DNA of 64,000 nucleotides from a virus: the IMG/VR virus record IMGVR_UViG_3300005288_000001, positions 1 to 64,000 of that record, one strand, 5' to 3'. A program made the position numbers and the translations under genes. Under the pieces are notes generated by a model. The model made no database searches, was not told where the DNA came from, and saw only the letters and a program-made list of their open reading frames with translations. This document shows, in pieces, positions 14,969 through 22,277 of the stretch (position 1 is its first letter; every line of letters starts with the position of its first letter).

Positions 14969-15382
14969 TCAGCGGACGTGGATACGGATGACCCTGTCCT
15001 TCATCCCATCATCCTCCAGTTTCAGCTCGGCAACATCAAATCGCCTGATCGGATGGAGTTGCTGGACCTGCTCGGAATAGTAGTGCCATTCCGCCGGTAG
15101 ATGTGCCTTGTGCAATTCGTTAAGAAACGTGGTCCAGAATTCTTGAACCATTCTTCGCTCGGTCGTGATCTGGTTAAGACGCGCGCCCTCGGTCATGACG
15201 AGCTTTTCACCTTCGCGATGACAGTAGGAATTGAACCGTTGCTGGTTCATCTGAAGCTCGATCTTGAAGTCGATGAACCGTGAATCCCGCGAGGGAAACA
15301 CCTCTGCGTTCAGGCCGACACCATGCGCGAGTTGCTTCATGGCCTTCTTGATCGAGCGAACATCATTGATGTCATGGAACAT
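14969..15382 (-). CDS. Hypothetical protein, 137 aa
   Basis: Not recognised. Basic, helical, with IDFKIELQMNQQRFN and a His-rich middle. ATG with AGGAAA about 9 nt upstream. Between this and the next gene lie two TTTCCTGATT words related to the TGAT arrays. Confidence 0.75.
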   Translation of the reverse strand: MFHDINDVRSIKKAMKQLAHGVGLNAEVFPSRDSRFIDFKIELQMNQQRFNSYCHREGEKLVMTEGARLNQITTERRMVQEFWTTFLNELHKAHLPAEWHYYSEQVQQLHPIRRFDVAELKLEDDGMKDRVIRIHVR

Positions 15383-15414
15383 TGTGAGGTTTCCTGATTT
15401 CTGGGGTTTCCTGA

Positions 15415-15918
15415 TTAGCGACGTTCCATTCGGGTGCTAAGGCCACCCGGAACTTTGTTGGTCTTGGGGTCGGGAGTTCCCTTGTCCATCTTGCCGACGA
15501 TGCCATCGCCCCAGCGCTTGAGGCGAGCTTCCTCGATCGACTGACGATTTTCCTTGATGACGGCCTTGGAATCATGCTTGCCGACGACCGTGTAGTAGAC
15601 ACATCCGTTCAGGTGCGTCACCTTGATCATCGCGATACCGACGAATCCGCTCACGACGTCTTCCACCTGGTTGCCCAGGACGAAATCTGGGGTGCCCGTT
15701 GGAGGCAGGACATCGGCCACGCGACCGTCGTCAACCCATTCCAGCGTGTGCGCATCCACTTCCAGGGCATCGGCAATCTTGTCAGCTTCCTTGGACGGAG
15801 GCTGAATGCCGAAGCGTATCAGGCCCGAGTAGTGTTCCACCTCGCAGACGGAAAGACCTGTGAAGCCACTGGTCCAGTCACGCATCGTATGGCCAAGTTT
15901 CAACTCTTTCTTTTCCAT
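15415..15918 (-). CDS. Phage protein with duplicated SGFxG domain, 167 aa
   Basis: Contains two copies of a short domain: KLGHTMRDWTSGFTGLSVCE near residue 7 and VLGNQVEDVVSGFVGIAMIK near 80, each followed by a beta strand and a Gly-Cys/Gly-Leu turn. Single copies of this LG..v.D..SGF.Gia pattern are frequent in small proteins of large phages, function unknown. C-terminal 40 residues are basic. ATG with AAGGAA upstream. Confidence 0.8.
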   Translation of the reverse strand: MEKKELKLGHTMRDWTSGFTGLSVCEVEHYSGLIRFGIQPPSKEADKIADALEVDAHTLEWVDDGRVADVLPPTGTPDFVLGNQVEDVVSGFVGIAMIKVTHLNGCVYYTVVGKHDSKAVIKENRQSIEEARLKRWGDGIVGKMDKGTPDPKTNKVPGGLSTRMERR

Positions 15919-15961
15919 TTCATTCCTTAAAGAGGGTGGCCGAAGCCACCCAGGTTTGCGA

Positions 15962-16777
15962 TTAGTTGATGTCCTTCAGCTTCGCGCGCAGCGCAGCAAT
16001 GGTTCCGGTGCAGCGGATCCAGACGGGCGCATACTTCCGTACCACATTCTCGATCGAGTGATTCACCCAATCTGTCATGATGATCACGAGTTCAGCCGTC
16101 TCGCACGCCGGAGCAAGTCTTGAACCCGTTTGGTTGGATTCGATATTGACCAGACGTAGCTTCGGGAACTCTTTCTTGATGATCTCGTACTGTTTGTCCA
16201 GCAGACCAACGATCACGATCTTTCGGCGCCGTCGAACCTCTTCCATGTCGATCACGCCGACCTCGCCTTTCTTCTCAGGATCAGTCATGTAATCCAGGAT
16301 TTGATTGAACCCGAGGTCCATTCGCGTGTCGATGTACTGCTGGAGCTTGCCAGTAATGTCCATCGTCATACTCATGACCAGCTCGCGGGCAATCGTTTCC
16401 GTTGTCCGCACGAACCGCATCTGGATTTCATTCGGAGCGTCCGGGGAACGAACCGCAGATTCCAACCCTGGCTCTGGGTGGGCCAGCTTCGGAGCCACCT
16501 GAGCGGCTGCCGCTGTTGGGGACACCCAGCGTGGTGTGCCTTCGGCAACGTGATTCGCTTCGATCACAGCGAGCTGTTCCGTTATGTACGGAGGCATCGC
16601 CTTCTTGATTCCCAGCGTGCTTTCGCTATACCGACGGTCTTCACCGACAGCAGCGTTCTGGGCCTCGATCTTCGCGGCCAGCATCTTCATTCCACCGCGT
16701 CTGCGAGACGTGTAGAACTCCAGAAACAGGTCCATTTCGGTCTGGGTCCAGTTCTTTGCTTTTGCGTAAGTTGGCAT
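15962..16777 (-). CDS. DUF2325-like protein with N-terminal helical domain, 271 aa
   Basis: The C-terminal 90 residues (RRKIVIVGLLDKQYEIIKKE ... ETAELVIIMTDWVNHSIENV ... APVWIRC) match the pattern of DUF2325, a small Rossmann-like domain. The first 60 residues (NWTQTEMDLFLEFYTSRRRG) look like a Myb/SANT-type DNA-binding domain, joined by a helical linker. DUF2325 proteins are poorly characterised. The fusion suggests a DNA-linked sensor or regulator; that is inference. ATG with AGGAG 10 nt upstream. Confidence 0.65.
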   Translation of the reverse strand: MPTYAKAKNWTQTEMDLFLEFYTSRRRGGMKMLAAKIEAQNAAVGEDRRYSESTLGIKKAMPPYITEQLAVIEANHVAEGTPRWVSPTAAAAQVAPKLAHPEPGLESAVRSPDAPNEIQMRFVRTTETIARELVMSMTMDITGKLQQYIDTRMDLGFNQILDYMTDPEKKGEVGVIDMEEVRRRRKIVIVGLLDKQYEIIKKEFPKLRLVNIESNQTGSRLAPACETAELVIIMTDWVNHSIENVVRKYAPVWIRCTGTIAALRAKLKDIN

Positions 16778-16789
16778 CTATTCTAGCTC

Positions 16790-17179
16790 CTAGAAAATAT
16801 ATTGGAATACACGGTTCAAAGCTCTCTGAAACTCATCTTTCTTGGAAGGAAAGATAGTCGCCACCACGAGCTCCCGATGGTGAGGATCGTACGAATACCA
16901 ATTGACCGCATCTTGAAGAATGTGATGAGCATCCTTGTTGCGGAAGAGAATCCCAAGGCTCCCGTGGGAAACGTCTGATCTGATAATCCACTCAGTATAA
17001 GTGGTCTCGATTTGTGCCCGCAAGAAGCCTTCCGAAGTGTGGCGTTCCACACAACGCTTCAGGTGAAAGTAAGGGTCTTCTTGGTTGAAGCGAAGGATAC
17101 CGTCGGCATCGCGCTTCTTGGCCTGTGCAATTTCTTCGGCCCAAAGGGGAAGTTCACATGGCAGGAGTATGGAATACAT
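16790..17179 (-). CDS. Hypothetical protein, 129 aa
   Basis: Not recognised. Starts MYSILLPCELPLWAEEIA; the rest is alpha/beta. Weak ribosome site. First gene after the promoter at 17211-17239. Confidence 0.75.
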   Translation of the reverse strand: MYSILLPCELPLWAEEIAQAKKRDADGILRFNQEDPYFHLKRCVERHTSEGFLRAQIETTYTEWIIRSDVSHGSLGILFRNKDAHHILQDAVNWYSYDPHHRELVVATIFPSKKDEFQRALNRVFQYIF

Positions 17180-17195
17180 TCGCGGGTTACTTTAA

Positions 17196-17239
17196 GTTGG
17201 TAACGCTTTTATTATAGCCGTTACCAACCTTAAAGTAAA
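17196..17239 (-). promoter_or_regulatory. Class I promoter with operator-like inverted repeat
   Basis: TATAAT at 17216-17211 and TTTACT at 17239-17234, spacer 17. A perfect 10-bp inverted repeat GTTGGTAACG/CGTTACCAAC (17196-17205, 17219-17228) brackets the -10, so it may be a repressor site; it could alternatively form a leader stem. Confidence 0.8.
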
Positions 17240-17247
17240 CCTTTATT

Positions 17248-17574
17248 TTAAGTCGGCGGGTTTTCAGGGAAGAAATACCTGAACACCGTCCTCTTATGAT
17301 TCTTTGGCTCAGGAGGTTGTGGTGGCCGTGGGAGTTTGGATGCCGCAACCAATCGTTCAGCCTTCAATCGGGACTGGGCACCTGTTGTTGTCAGCTTGCA
17401 GTCCTTCATCGTCGTGCCGCCAGTTCTCACTCCCATGAGGGACAGGCGATCGAAGAATTCCGGGACAGAATTTACTTCGGATTCCGTATGAAGAATGACT
17501 TCTGCGTTATAGATTTCAAGTCCCGCAACGTCGTCACCGGGAAGAATGAGCACTGAGCCGCCACGGATAATCAT
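17248..17574 (-). CDS. Hypothetical protein, 108 aa
   Basis: Not recognised. ATG with AAGGAG, 1 nt after the upstream stop. Beta-rich first half, Pro-rich tail (RPPQPPEP). Confidence 0.75.
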   Translation of the reverse strand: MIIRGGSVLILPGDDVAGLEIYNAEVILHTESEVNSVPEFFDRLSLMGVRTGGTTMKDCKLTTTGAQSRLKAERLVAASKLPRPPQPPEPKNHKRTVFRYFFPENPPT

Positions 17575-17575
17575 A

Positions 17576-17917
17576 TTAATTCTCCTTAAGGAGGACGCTT
17601 TCGGCGGGCCAGTAGGGTTCCAAATCCTCAAACAAGACGGATTTTGATTGGGGCCCTACAGGGCCTGGGTGATCACGGGTAAGGGTCAGGCCTACCGCGC
17701 GCCGCCAAAACGCCCTACAAGTGATTCTACCGGCCTTGAAGGCCTCAATTTCAGCTTCGGTGGTGGTGATTTCAAGGTAGGTGTCAAAATCAAATCCCCC
17801 GTCTTCTTTCTCCGAATCGACCCACCATTTTACAACAGCGGTTCCGAGATCGGTATCGCGTTCCACGTAGATGAAAAAGTAACTGAACTCGTAAAGAGAT
17901 TCAATTTGGATTGGCAT
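17576..17917 (-). CDS. Hypothetical protein carrying a repeat insertion, 113 aa
   Basis: Start ATG with GGGAG upstream, overlapping the previous gene by 17 nt. The stretch encoding residues about 66-95 (RITCRAFWRRAVGLTLTRDH) contains the AGAATCACTTGTAGGGC word related to the noncoding elements at 2093 and 8325, so a repeat appears to have been inserted in frame. N-terminal half is acidic with EIEAFKAG. Function unknown. Confidence 0.7.
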   Translation of the reverse strand: MPIQIESLYEFSYFFIYVERDTDLGTAVVKWWVDSEKEDGGFDFDTYLEITTTEAEIEAFKAGRITCRAFWRRAVGLTLTRDHPGPVGPQSKSVLFEDLEPYWPAESVLLKEN

Positions 17918-18161
17918 TGATCTGCTCCCGCCAGGGCACGAACACTTCGTGGATAGATTCACGTTCAACTCGTGTCCAGGAAATTCCATAGCGCCGCATT
18001 TCACCCAGGAGGGTCTTGAGCACCTTACCTTCCTGGATGGTTTCAACACGTGGAGGGTTCCCGAACTTCGGCTTAGCATAGCCAACGATCTGGAAGTATT
18101 CAGCGTGGACGTTCTTGTGGGTGCCCTTGAAGACCTTTACGTGGTGAATCTTAATTGGCAT
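17901..18161 (-). CDS. Hypothetical protein, 86 aa
   Basis: Basic, alpha/beta. ATG with AAGGAA 7 nt upstream, overlapping the previous gene by 11 nt. Starts MPIKI, like the next gene (MPIQI), perhaps from a shared start region. Not recognised. Confidence 0.75.
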   Translation of the reverse strand: MPIKIHHVKVFKGTHKNVHAEYFQIVGYAKPKFGNPPRVETIQEGKVLKTLLGEMRRYGISWTRVERESIHEVFVPWREQINANPN

Positions 18162-18528
18162 TACGTTCCTTCCGGGAACGCAGGATCATGTCAGCACGCG
18201 AAGATGCGGTGCGAATCACAAGGTAGCCGTAGAAGTCGACCTCGCGCCAGGCCAGCGCTTTGTATTCTTCAATAGAGCCGCCGAACACAATCCGTTCGGC
18301 CTGGTAGAAAATCTCACCGAGTTCTTCGCTCGGGAACTTCTTAGCGTGGGTGTCCTGAATCCATTGGATCAGACTCTCTTCGAGTTCCGGGAACGTCTTG
18401 ATACAGACGTCAAACCAGGCATCCTCATTGGTGATTCGGTGGAAGTAAGACATCGGTCCGTTGGCCTTAGCAAATTCCATTGCGGCCCCACCGATAATCA
18501 AAAGTTGTTCGGGAGTAAAAACGTTCAT
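18151..18528 (-). CDS. Hypothetical protein, 125 aa
   Basis: Not recognised. ATG with GAGAAAG upstream. Helical (EQLLIIGGAAMEFAKANG; EYKALAWREVDFYGY). Confidence 0.75.
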   Translation of the reverse strand: MNVFTPEQLLIIGGAAMEFAKANGPMSYFHRITNEDAWFDVCIKTFPELEESLIQWIQDTHAKKFPSEELGEIFYQAERIVFGGSIEEYKALAWREVDFYGYLVIRTASSRADMILRSRKERNAN

Positions 18529-18536
18529 AATCTTTC

Positions 18537-18722
18537 TCACTTTAGTCCTTGGTAACACTCGGGTGGAATTGCTTCGGCTCCAATGTAGTAGAATACATTG
18601 ATAAGACCGAAGTGCGATGCGATCATTGTGGCGACGTAGATGAGTCCTATGAGCGCCAGTATGAGGATGATGGAGTCAAAAACTTTACCCACGACAACTC
18701 CAAGAATAGGATAAAACTTCAC
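18537..18722 (-). CDS. Membrane protein, 61 aa
   Basis: GTG start with AAGGA 7 nt upstream. Hydrophobic from residue 5 to 45 (SIILILALIGLIYVATMIAS), one or two spans. First gene of an operon after the promoter at 18746-18774. Confidence 0.75.
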   Translation of the reverse strand: MKFYPILGVVVGKVFDSIILILALIGLIYVATMIASHFGLINVFYYIGAEAIPPECYQGLK

Positions 18723-18745
18723 GACGCGTCCTTATTAGTAACTCA

Positions 18746-18774
18746 ATTATACCGCGGATTTAGGTTAGGGTAAA
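18746..18774 (-). promoter_or_regulatory. Class I promoter (TTTACC-N17-TATAAT)
   Basis: TATAAT at 18751-18746 and TTTACC at 18774-18769, spacer 17, minus strand. Confidence 0.8.
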
Positions 18775-19065
18775 GTCAATTGTCAGTCGCGAGGAGAAGA
18801 GGAGGAGCATAGAATGACGGAAACTGCATCATTTTGCGGAGCATACTTAGGTCCGTTTTTCCTCTAATATTTGAACTTTCCTGATTTCCTGATTCAAATA
18901 TTAGAGGACTTCTAGATTTCATTGATTTTGATTAAATTCACACCAAAATAACTCTTACGCGACAATGGGTTAGCGAGGCATAAAATGAGGAAACGCCAGC
19001 CAGTCCCGAAATAATCACCATCTCCGTAGGGTTGCTACCATTTTTATATTTGGTGCTGCCCAAAT
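18775..19065. other. Gene-free stretch with large palindrome
   Basis: No gene seen. Main feature is the 15-bp palindrome at 18861-18907, and a few TGAT words. Confidence 0.6.
18861..18907. repeat. 15-bp inverted repeat with TGATTTCCTGA loop
   Basis: CCTCTAATATTTGAA (18861-18875) and its exact reverse complement (18893-18907) enclose a 17-nt loop holding two CCTGA words like those of the TGAT arrays. No T-run follows on the minus strand, so it is not a standard terminator. Confidence 0.75.
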
Positions 19066-19096
19066 GAAGAAAGGGCTGAGGTTGCCCTCAGCCCTT
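19066..19096 (-). terminator. Rho-independent terminator
   Basis: AAGGGCTGAGG/CCTCAGCCCTT, an 11-bp stem with a GCAA loop, followed by TCTTC on the minus strand, after the vWA gene. Confidence 0.85.
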
Positions 19097-19120
19097 AATG
19101 CGTACAGTTGACGAAGCTGT

Positions 19121-19732
19121 TTAGTCGTTGATGGCCGCGACGATCATGTCGGCGGTCGAGGGGAAGGCTTCGGCTTCGGCCATGGACTTGCAGTCCACGA
19201 TGTCGAACTTCGCGCCGGTCAGGTTGTCGTCCAGGCTGGTCAGGAACTTGGCCGCAGCGGCGTCGTCACCGACTTGCACGAAGAGGATGGTCAGCGCGTC
19301 GTCGGTTTCCTGCAGCTGGCTCTGCGCCACGATGGCACGCGAAACAGCGTTCTGGTCGTCGGGTTCGCCGTCGGTGAAGACGATGATGAAGTCCTTCTTG
19401 TTCGACTTGCCGGCGAGCTTGAAGCACTCGTTCAGGGTCTCGGCCAGCGGAGTGCTGCCCATCGGACGCACGGTGCTGAAGAGGTCCTGGACCTTCGAGC
19501 TGGTCACGCCGGTCCAGACCTTGTTCTGGCCACCGAGTTGGACGACGTCGATGCCGTCCGCATCGAACTTCTCGATGTCACGCACGAAGGCGCCGACGCT
19601 TTCTTGCATGGCTTCCCAGCGCGACTTGCTGGAGCCGGCCTTGACTGGGCTGCCCATGGAACCCGAGGTGTCGATTGCGACGATGAAGTCGTATTCGCCC
19701 AGGATGGCTGCATGGTTTGCGGTTGTGGTCAT
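19121..19732 (-). CDS. von Willebrand factor A domain protein, 203 aa
   Basis: A stand-alone vWA domain. The metal-binding MIDAS motif is complete: DTSGSMG near residue 21, STPLAE (Thr) near 94, and FTDGEPDD near 118. The length equals one domain. vWA domains mediate metal-dependent protein contacts, often as partners of AAA+ ATPases or in TerY-like stress systems; the window has two AAA+ proteins but neither is adjacent. ATG with AAGGAA upstream; second gene after the signal-peptide protein. Confidence 0.9.
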   Translation of the reverse strand: MTTTANHAAILGEYDFIVAIDTSGSMGSPVKAGSSKSRWEAMQESVGAFVRDIEKFDADGIDVVQLGGQNKVWTGVTSSKVQDLFSTVRPMGSTPLAETLNECFKLAGKSNKKDFIIVFTDGEPDDQNAVSRAIVAQSQLQETDDALTILFVQVGDDAAAAKFLTSLDDNLTGAKFDIVDCKSMAEAEAFPSTADMIVAAIND

Positions 19733-19786
19733 TTCAAATTTCCTTAGGGATGGTGTCGGCCTTTTGAACAGTGGCCAACTTAACTG

Positions 19787-20098
19787 TTATTTGGATTGGA
19801 TGCACTTGACGAAGCGGGGGTCGTCGAGCTTGGAGAACATGTCCGCGCACAAGTCTTTGCGGCGGTTGAAGGCGACTTCTTGTTCGTAGAACGCGCCTTG
19901 GCGCAATTCAATGTACAGGTCGTCAGGAAGGACTTCCTTGAGAAGGGCGAGGCGAAACTCAGGAGCCGGTTTGACGGCGTCCATCGCTTGGATGTTGCGG
20001 TGGAGAGAAGCCACGGCGGCGGTCTCAGCAAACAGAATCGTTTGGCTGGACGCGGCGCTCGAGGCCAACAACCCAAGAATAAGAATCGCCTTCTGCAT
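19787..20098 (-). CDS. Exported small protein, 103 aa
   Basis: Begins with a classical signal peptide (MQKAILILGLLASSAASSQ, likely cut after SSA/ASS) then a soluble helical domain with two Cys. Likely periplasmic. ATG with AGGAG upstream. First gene after the promoter at 20137-20165, in operon with the vWA protein. Confidence 0.85.
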   Translation of the reverse strand: MQKAILILGLLASSAASSQTILFAETAAVASLHRNIQAMDAVKPAPEFRLALLKEVLPDDLYIELRQGAFYEQEVAFNRRKDLCADMFSKLDDPRFVKCIQSK

Positions 20099-20136
20099 TT
20101 CAACTCCTGAAAATAAGGTACTGACTAGGCCGTTTT

Positions 20137-20165
20137 ATTATAACCCGGCCCAAGTCAAAAGTAAA
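20137..20165 (-). promoter_or_regulatory. Class I promoter (TTTACT-N17-TATAAT)
   Basis: TATAAT at 20142-20137, TTTACT at 20165-20160, spacer 17; the -35 follows a weak hairpin (20166-20187) at the end of the kinase-like gene. Confidence 0.85.
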
Positions 20166-20181
20166 GCCCAATTTGAAATAA

Positions 20182-20781
20182 TTAGGCCCAAGGATCAGTA
20201 ATGACCAGCTGACCGTTTTCCCTCATCATCATGTTACCTTCGTGAATATCCCACTTGAAATCGTTAGCACGAAACGCGGTCTTCAAGAGGACCATATAGT
20301 CCATTAAGGACTTTGGGGTTTGCTGCCCCATAAAATTATCCAGCACATAGCCCTGCTTAAGAACGCAAGACTGAATGAATTGTGATACTCGCCACCAGCC
20401 GGGCATATGAAGTCGCTTCTTCAGATAGGCGCGACCCTCATACAACTTTTCCAGCTTCACCACAAAATAGCTTTCTTCTTCGTTTAGAAACAAACTAACG
20501 TAATGGACAATAGGGAAAAATGGATTATCCTGGTTCGCGCGGGCCAGCTTAAGATAAGCAAGGTATCCAGCGTTATTATTGGCGTCACCAACTTTCAATA
20601 CAGTCCCGGAGTGGCGATTGTGATAAACGCTCGCGTATCGGCCCTTCTTGAAGAAGCAGATTTTGTGTCCACATAGGACTTCAACAAATTCTCGCATATC
20701 AAGCCGAGCTTCATCTCTGGCGGAGTAATGAACTTCGTCGAAGATACCGTCTTTTAAATCAGTTCCATAACTACAAAGCAC
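20182..20781 (-). CDS. Protein kinase-like protein, 199 aa
   Basis: Resembles a minimal protein kinase fold. GRYASVYHN near residue 47 fits a Gly-rich loop, TVLKVGD near 60 the beta-3 lysine, WDIHEGNMM near 177 the catalytic loop (Asp...Asn), and ITDPW at the end the metal-binding DFG-equivalent Asp. Phages carry such short kinase-like proteins; they phosphorylate host proteins in some cases. Start taken at a GTG with GGATC upstream; an internal ATG (MREFVEVL) is an alternative. A class II promoter sits at 20883. Confidence 0.7.
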   Translation of the reverse strand: MLCSYGTDLKDGIFDEVHYSARDEARLDMREFVEVLCGHKICFFKKGRYASVYHNRHSGTVLKVGDANNNAGYLAYLKLARANQDNPFFPIVHYVSLFLNEEESYFVVKLEKLYEGRAYLKKRLHMPGWWRVSQFIQSCVLKQGYVLDNFMGQQTPKSLMDYMVLLKTAFRANDFKWDIHEGNMMMRENGQLVITDPWA

Positions 20782-20882
20782 CTCTGATCCATAGAAAAAT
20801 CCCGCGTAGACGTAAAATACGCAGATTCTTATTCTTACCCAAAGAGCCCCACTGCCCTTCGGGTTAACGTTACGTTACGTTA

Positions 20883-20888
20883 ATTATA
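20883..20888 (-). promoter_or_regulatory. Class II promoter (GTATAATTAAC)
   Basis: GGTATAATTAACG with no recognisable -35, about 100 bp upstream of the kinase-like gene. Confidence 0.6.
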
Positions 20889-20923
20889 CCTTAATACTAC
20901 CCTACATAGGCAAATGCTAGGCC

Positions 20924-20942
20924 CGGTTTAGCCCTTAAACCG
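20924..20942 (-). terminator. Hairpin at end of NADAR gene
   Basis: CGGTTTA-AGGGC-TAAACCG overlaps the NADAR stop codon; no T-run, so weak termination or processing. Confidence 0.4.
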
Positions 20943-21420
20943 TAAGTATTAGCAATTCAAATTGAAGGCGACGACGTATAGCCATGAGCAACTTACCCAA
21001 ATAGTTCTTCCCGACGCCATCTTTCACGCCGTAGAATACGTCTCCCCAGTAATTTGTTTCTTCAAGATACAGGTCGCCTGTTGCCAGCAATTTTGACTGA
21101 AGTTCTAAGTCGGATGTAAATTTGACGCAGAGACAGTCGTACATCACATGGAGGCGAAGTTTATCATCCCAATCAGGACGAAGTTCTATTTCCTGGCCGA
21201 AGCGTTTCGCCTGACCAACAGTCAACTGAAGAAACAATTCTCTCACTTCAAGGTCGGTGGTCTTGGCTGCTTGGTATGCGTGCTCAACTGAAGGGTAGAG
21301 GATTCCCTCGTACAGTACAGGTGAAAGATGGAAGTTTGAAAGCCAACGGTACTCACCAAAGAACCCGTAGATTCCCTGATCGGTTACCGTTGGCTGCCAA
21401 GAGTTATTAACTCGACGCAT
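20935..21420 (-). CDS. NADAR-domain protein (YbiA-like), 161 aa
   Basis: Covers a full NADAR (DUF1768) domain: FFGEYRWLSNFHLSPV near residue 20, YPSVEHAYQAAKT near 42, KRFGQ, KFTSDLELQSKLLATGD near 100, and WGD-FYGVKDGVGKNYLGKLLM near 125. NADAR enzymes act on ADP-ribose derivatives; some remove ADP-ribose from guanine or ribosylamines. It lies next to the NAD+ salvage genes, which suggests a shared role in NAD+ or ADP-ribose chemistry during infection (inference). ATG shares a nucleotide with the upstream stop (TAATG). Confidence 0.85.
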   Translation of the reverse strand: MRRVNNSWQPTVTDQGIYGFFGEYRWLSNFHLSPVLYEGILYPSVEHAYQAAKTTDLEVRELFLQLTVGQAKRFGQEIELRPDWDDKLRLHVMYDCLCVKFTSDLELQSKLLATGDLYLEETNYWGDVFYGVKDGVGKNYLGKLLMAIRRRLQFELLILTV

Positions 21421-21530
21421 TAGATGCCGTTTACAAGAGCATCATATGTTACCACTACCAGAAGGATTGTGACAGCAATCACGCAGATGACTGCACATGC
21501 TCCTAACACGAAGCCAATTACGGCACTCAT
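21420..21530 (-). CDS. Single-span membrane peptide, 36 aa
   Basis: A 36-residue peptide, almost entirely one hydrophobic helix (VIGFVLGACAVICVIAVTIL). Coupled on both sides: start by ATGA with the RNase H-like gene, stop by TAATG with NADAR. Unknown role at the membrane. Confidence 0.7.
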   Translation of the reverse strand: MSAVIGFVLGACAVICVIAVTILLVVVTYDALVNGI

Positions 21531-22018
21531 GCTTCTACCTCCACCTTGCTGTGGTCCATGATGAACTTAAGACGATCAGCTGTATAGGTGGCCGCAAAAG
21601 CTTCCGGTTTGACCTTCGGGGTCATGTTACAGGTCCCCTTGATGTATCCGATAGCCTGGCTGATCACGCAGCTAGAACCATGCATTTCGTTTGGGTTGAT
21701 GTCCAGATGGATTTCAACCAGCTTGTCGTCGAGCACGTGCATCAGCCTTTGATACAGCTCGCTGATCTTGTAGACTTCCGTCATCAGGCGATTGGAAGGA
21801 CGGCTCAGCTTCTTGTCATAGTCGCGTTCGCGCTGAATGTCGCCGAAGACCTTACATCCTTTGTTTCCGTCGATGTGACAGACTACGGCCAGCGTAAAGT
21901 CGGCATACCAGACACCGTCCACGCGAATGCGTTCAGAGTCAGCTCCGAGATAGATGATAGTTTCGGGAGACGTGTTCTTGATAAATTCAGCAACAACGTC
22001 AATGTCAAATGGTTGCAT
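21527..22018 (-). CDS. RNase H-like nuclease, DUF458/YkuK type, 163 aa
   Basis: YLGADSERI near residue 21 supplies the first acidic residues of an RNase H fold; VEIHLDINPNE near 98 and PEAFAATYTADRL near 138 (final Asp) fit the DUF458 pattern, with GSSCVISQAIGYIKG between. Start ATG at 22018 has AAGGAA upstream; a longer frame lacks a start site. Predicted metal-dependent nuclease; substrate unknown. Confidence 0.75.
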   Translation of the reverse strand: MQPFDIDVVAEFIKNTSPETIIYLGADSERIRVDGVWYADFTLAVVCHIDGNKGCKVFGDIQRERDYDKKLSRPSNRLMTEVYKISELYQRLMHVLDDKLVEIHLDINPNEMHGSSCVISQAIGYIKGTCNMTPKVKPEAFAATYTADRLKFIMDHSKVEVEA

Positions 22019-22035
22019 ATCGTTCCTTCTTCCCA

Positions 22036-22072
22036 TGGTAAAAGGCCAGGGTACTCTAATTATACCCTGGCC
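22036..22072 (-). terminator. Terminator hairpin containing a class II -10
   Basis: Perfect 10-bp stem GGCCAGGGTA/TACCCTGGCC then TTTTACC on the minus strand. TATAAT (22064-22059) lies in its loop side in a GGGTATAATTAG context, so the element may end one transcript and start the next. Confidence 0.7.
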
Positions 22073-22095
22073 TGCGGAAGGAACGACCGCTGATC

Positions 22096-22260
22096 TTACT
22101 TGGTGATCATGAGGACGAGGATCAAAAAGACAACGATACTGATGAGTGCAAGGATAAGTTTACGCATAAGTCCTACTTTGTGTTCGAGCATTTCGATCTG
22201 CCACGCACGGAGCTCCATGTCCAGGCGCAACACCAACAATTTGATGATCATGTCATCCAT
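22096..22260 (-). CDS. Small protein with C-terminal membrane anchor, 54 aa
   Basis: Amphipathic N-terminal helix (LLVLRLDMELRAWQIEMLEHK) then a C-terminal hydrophobic span (LILALISIVVFLILVLMI). ATG with GTAGGGG upstream. Between NAMPT and the RNase H-like gene. Function unknown. Confidence 0.7.
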   Translation of the reverse strand: MDDMIIKLLVLRLDMELRAWQIEMLEHKVGLMRKLILALISIVVFLILVLMITK

Positions 22261-22277
22261 TACCAACCCCTACGAGT

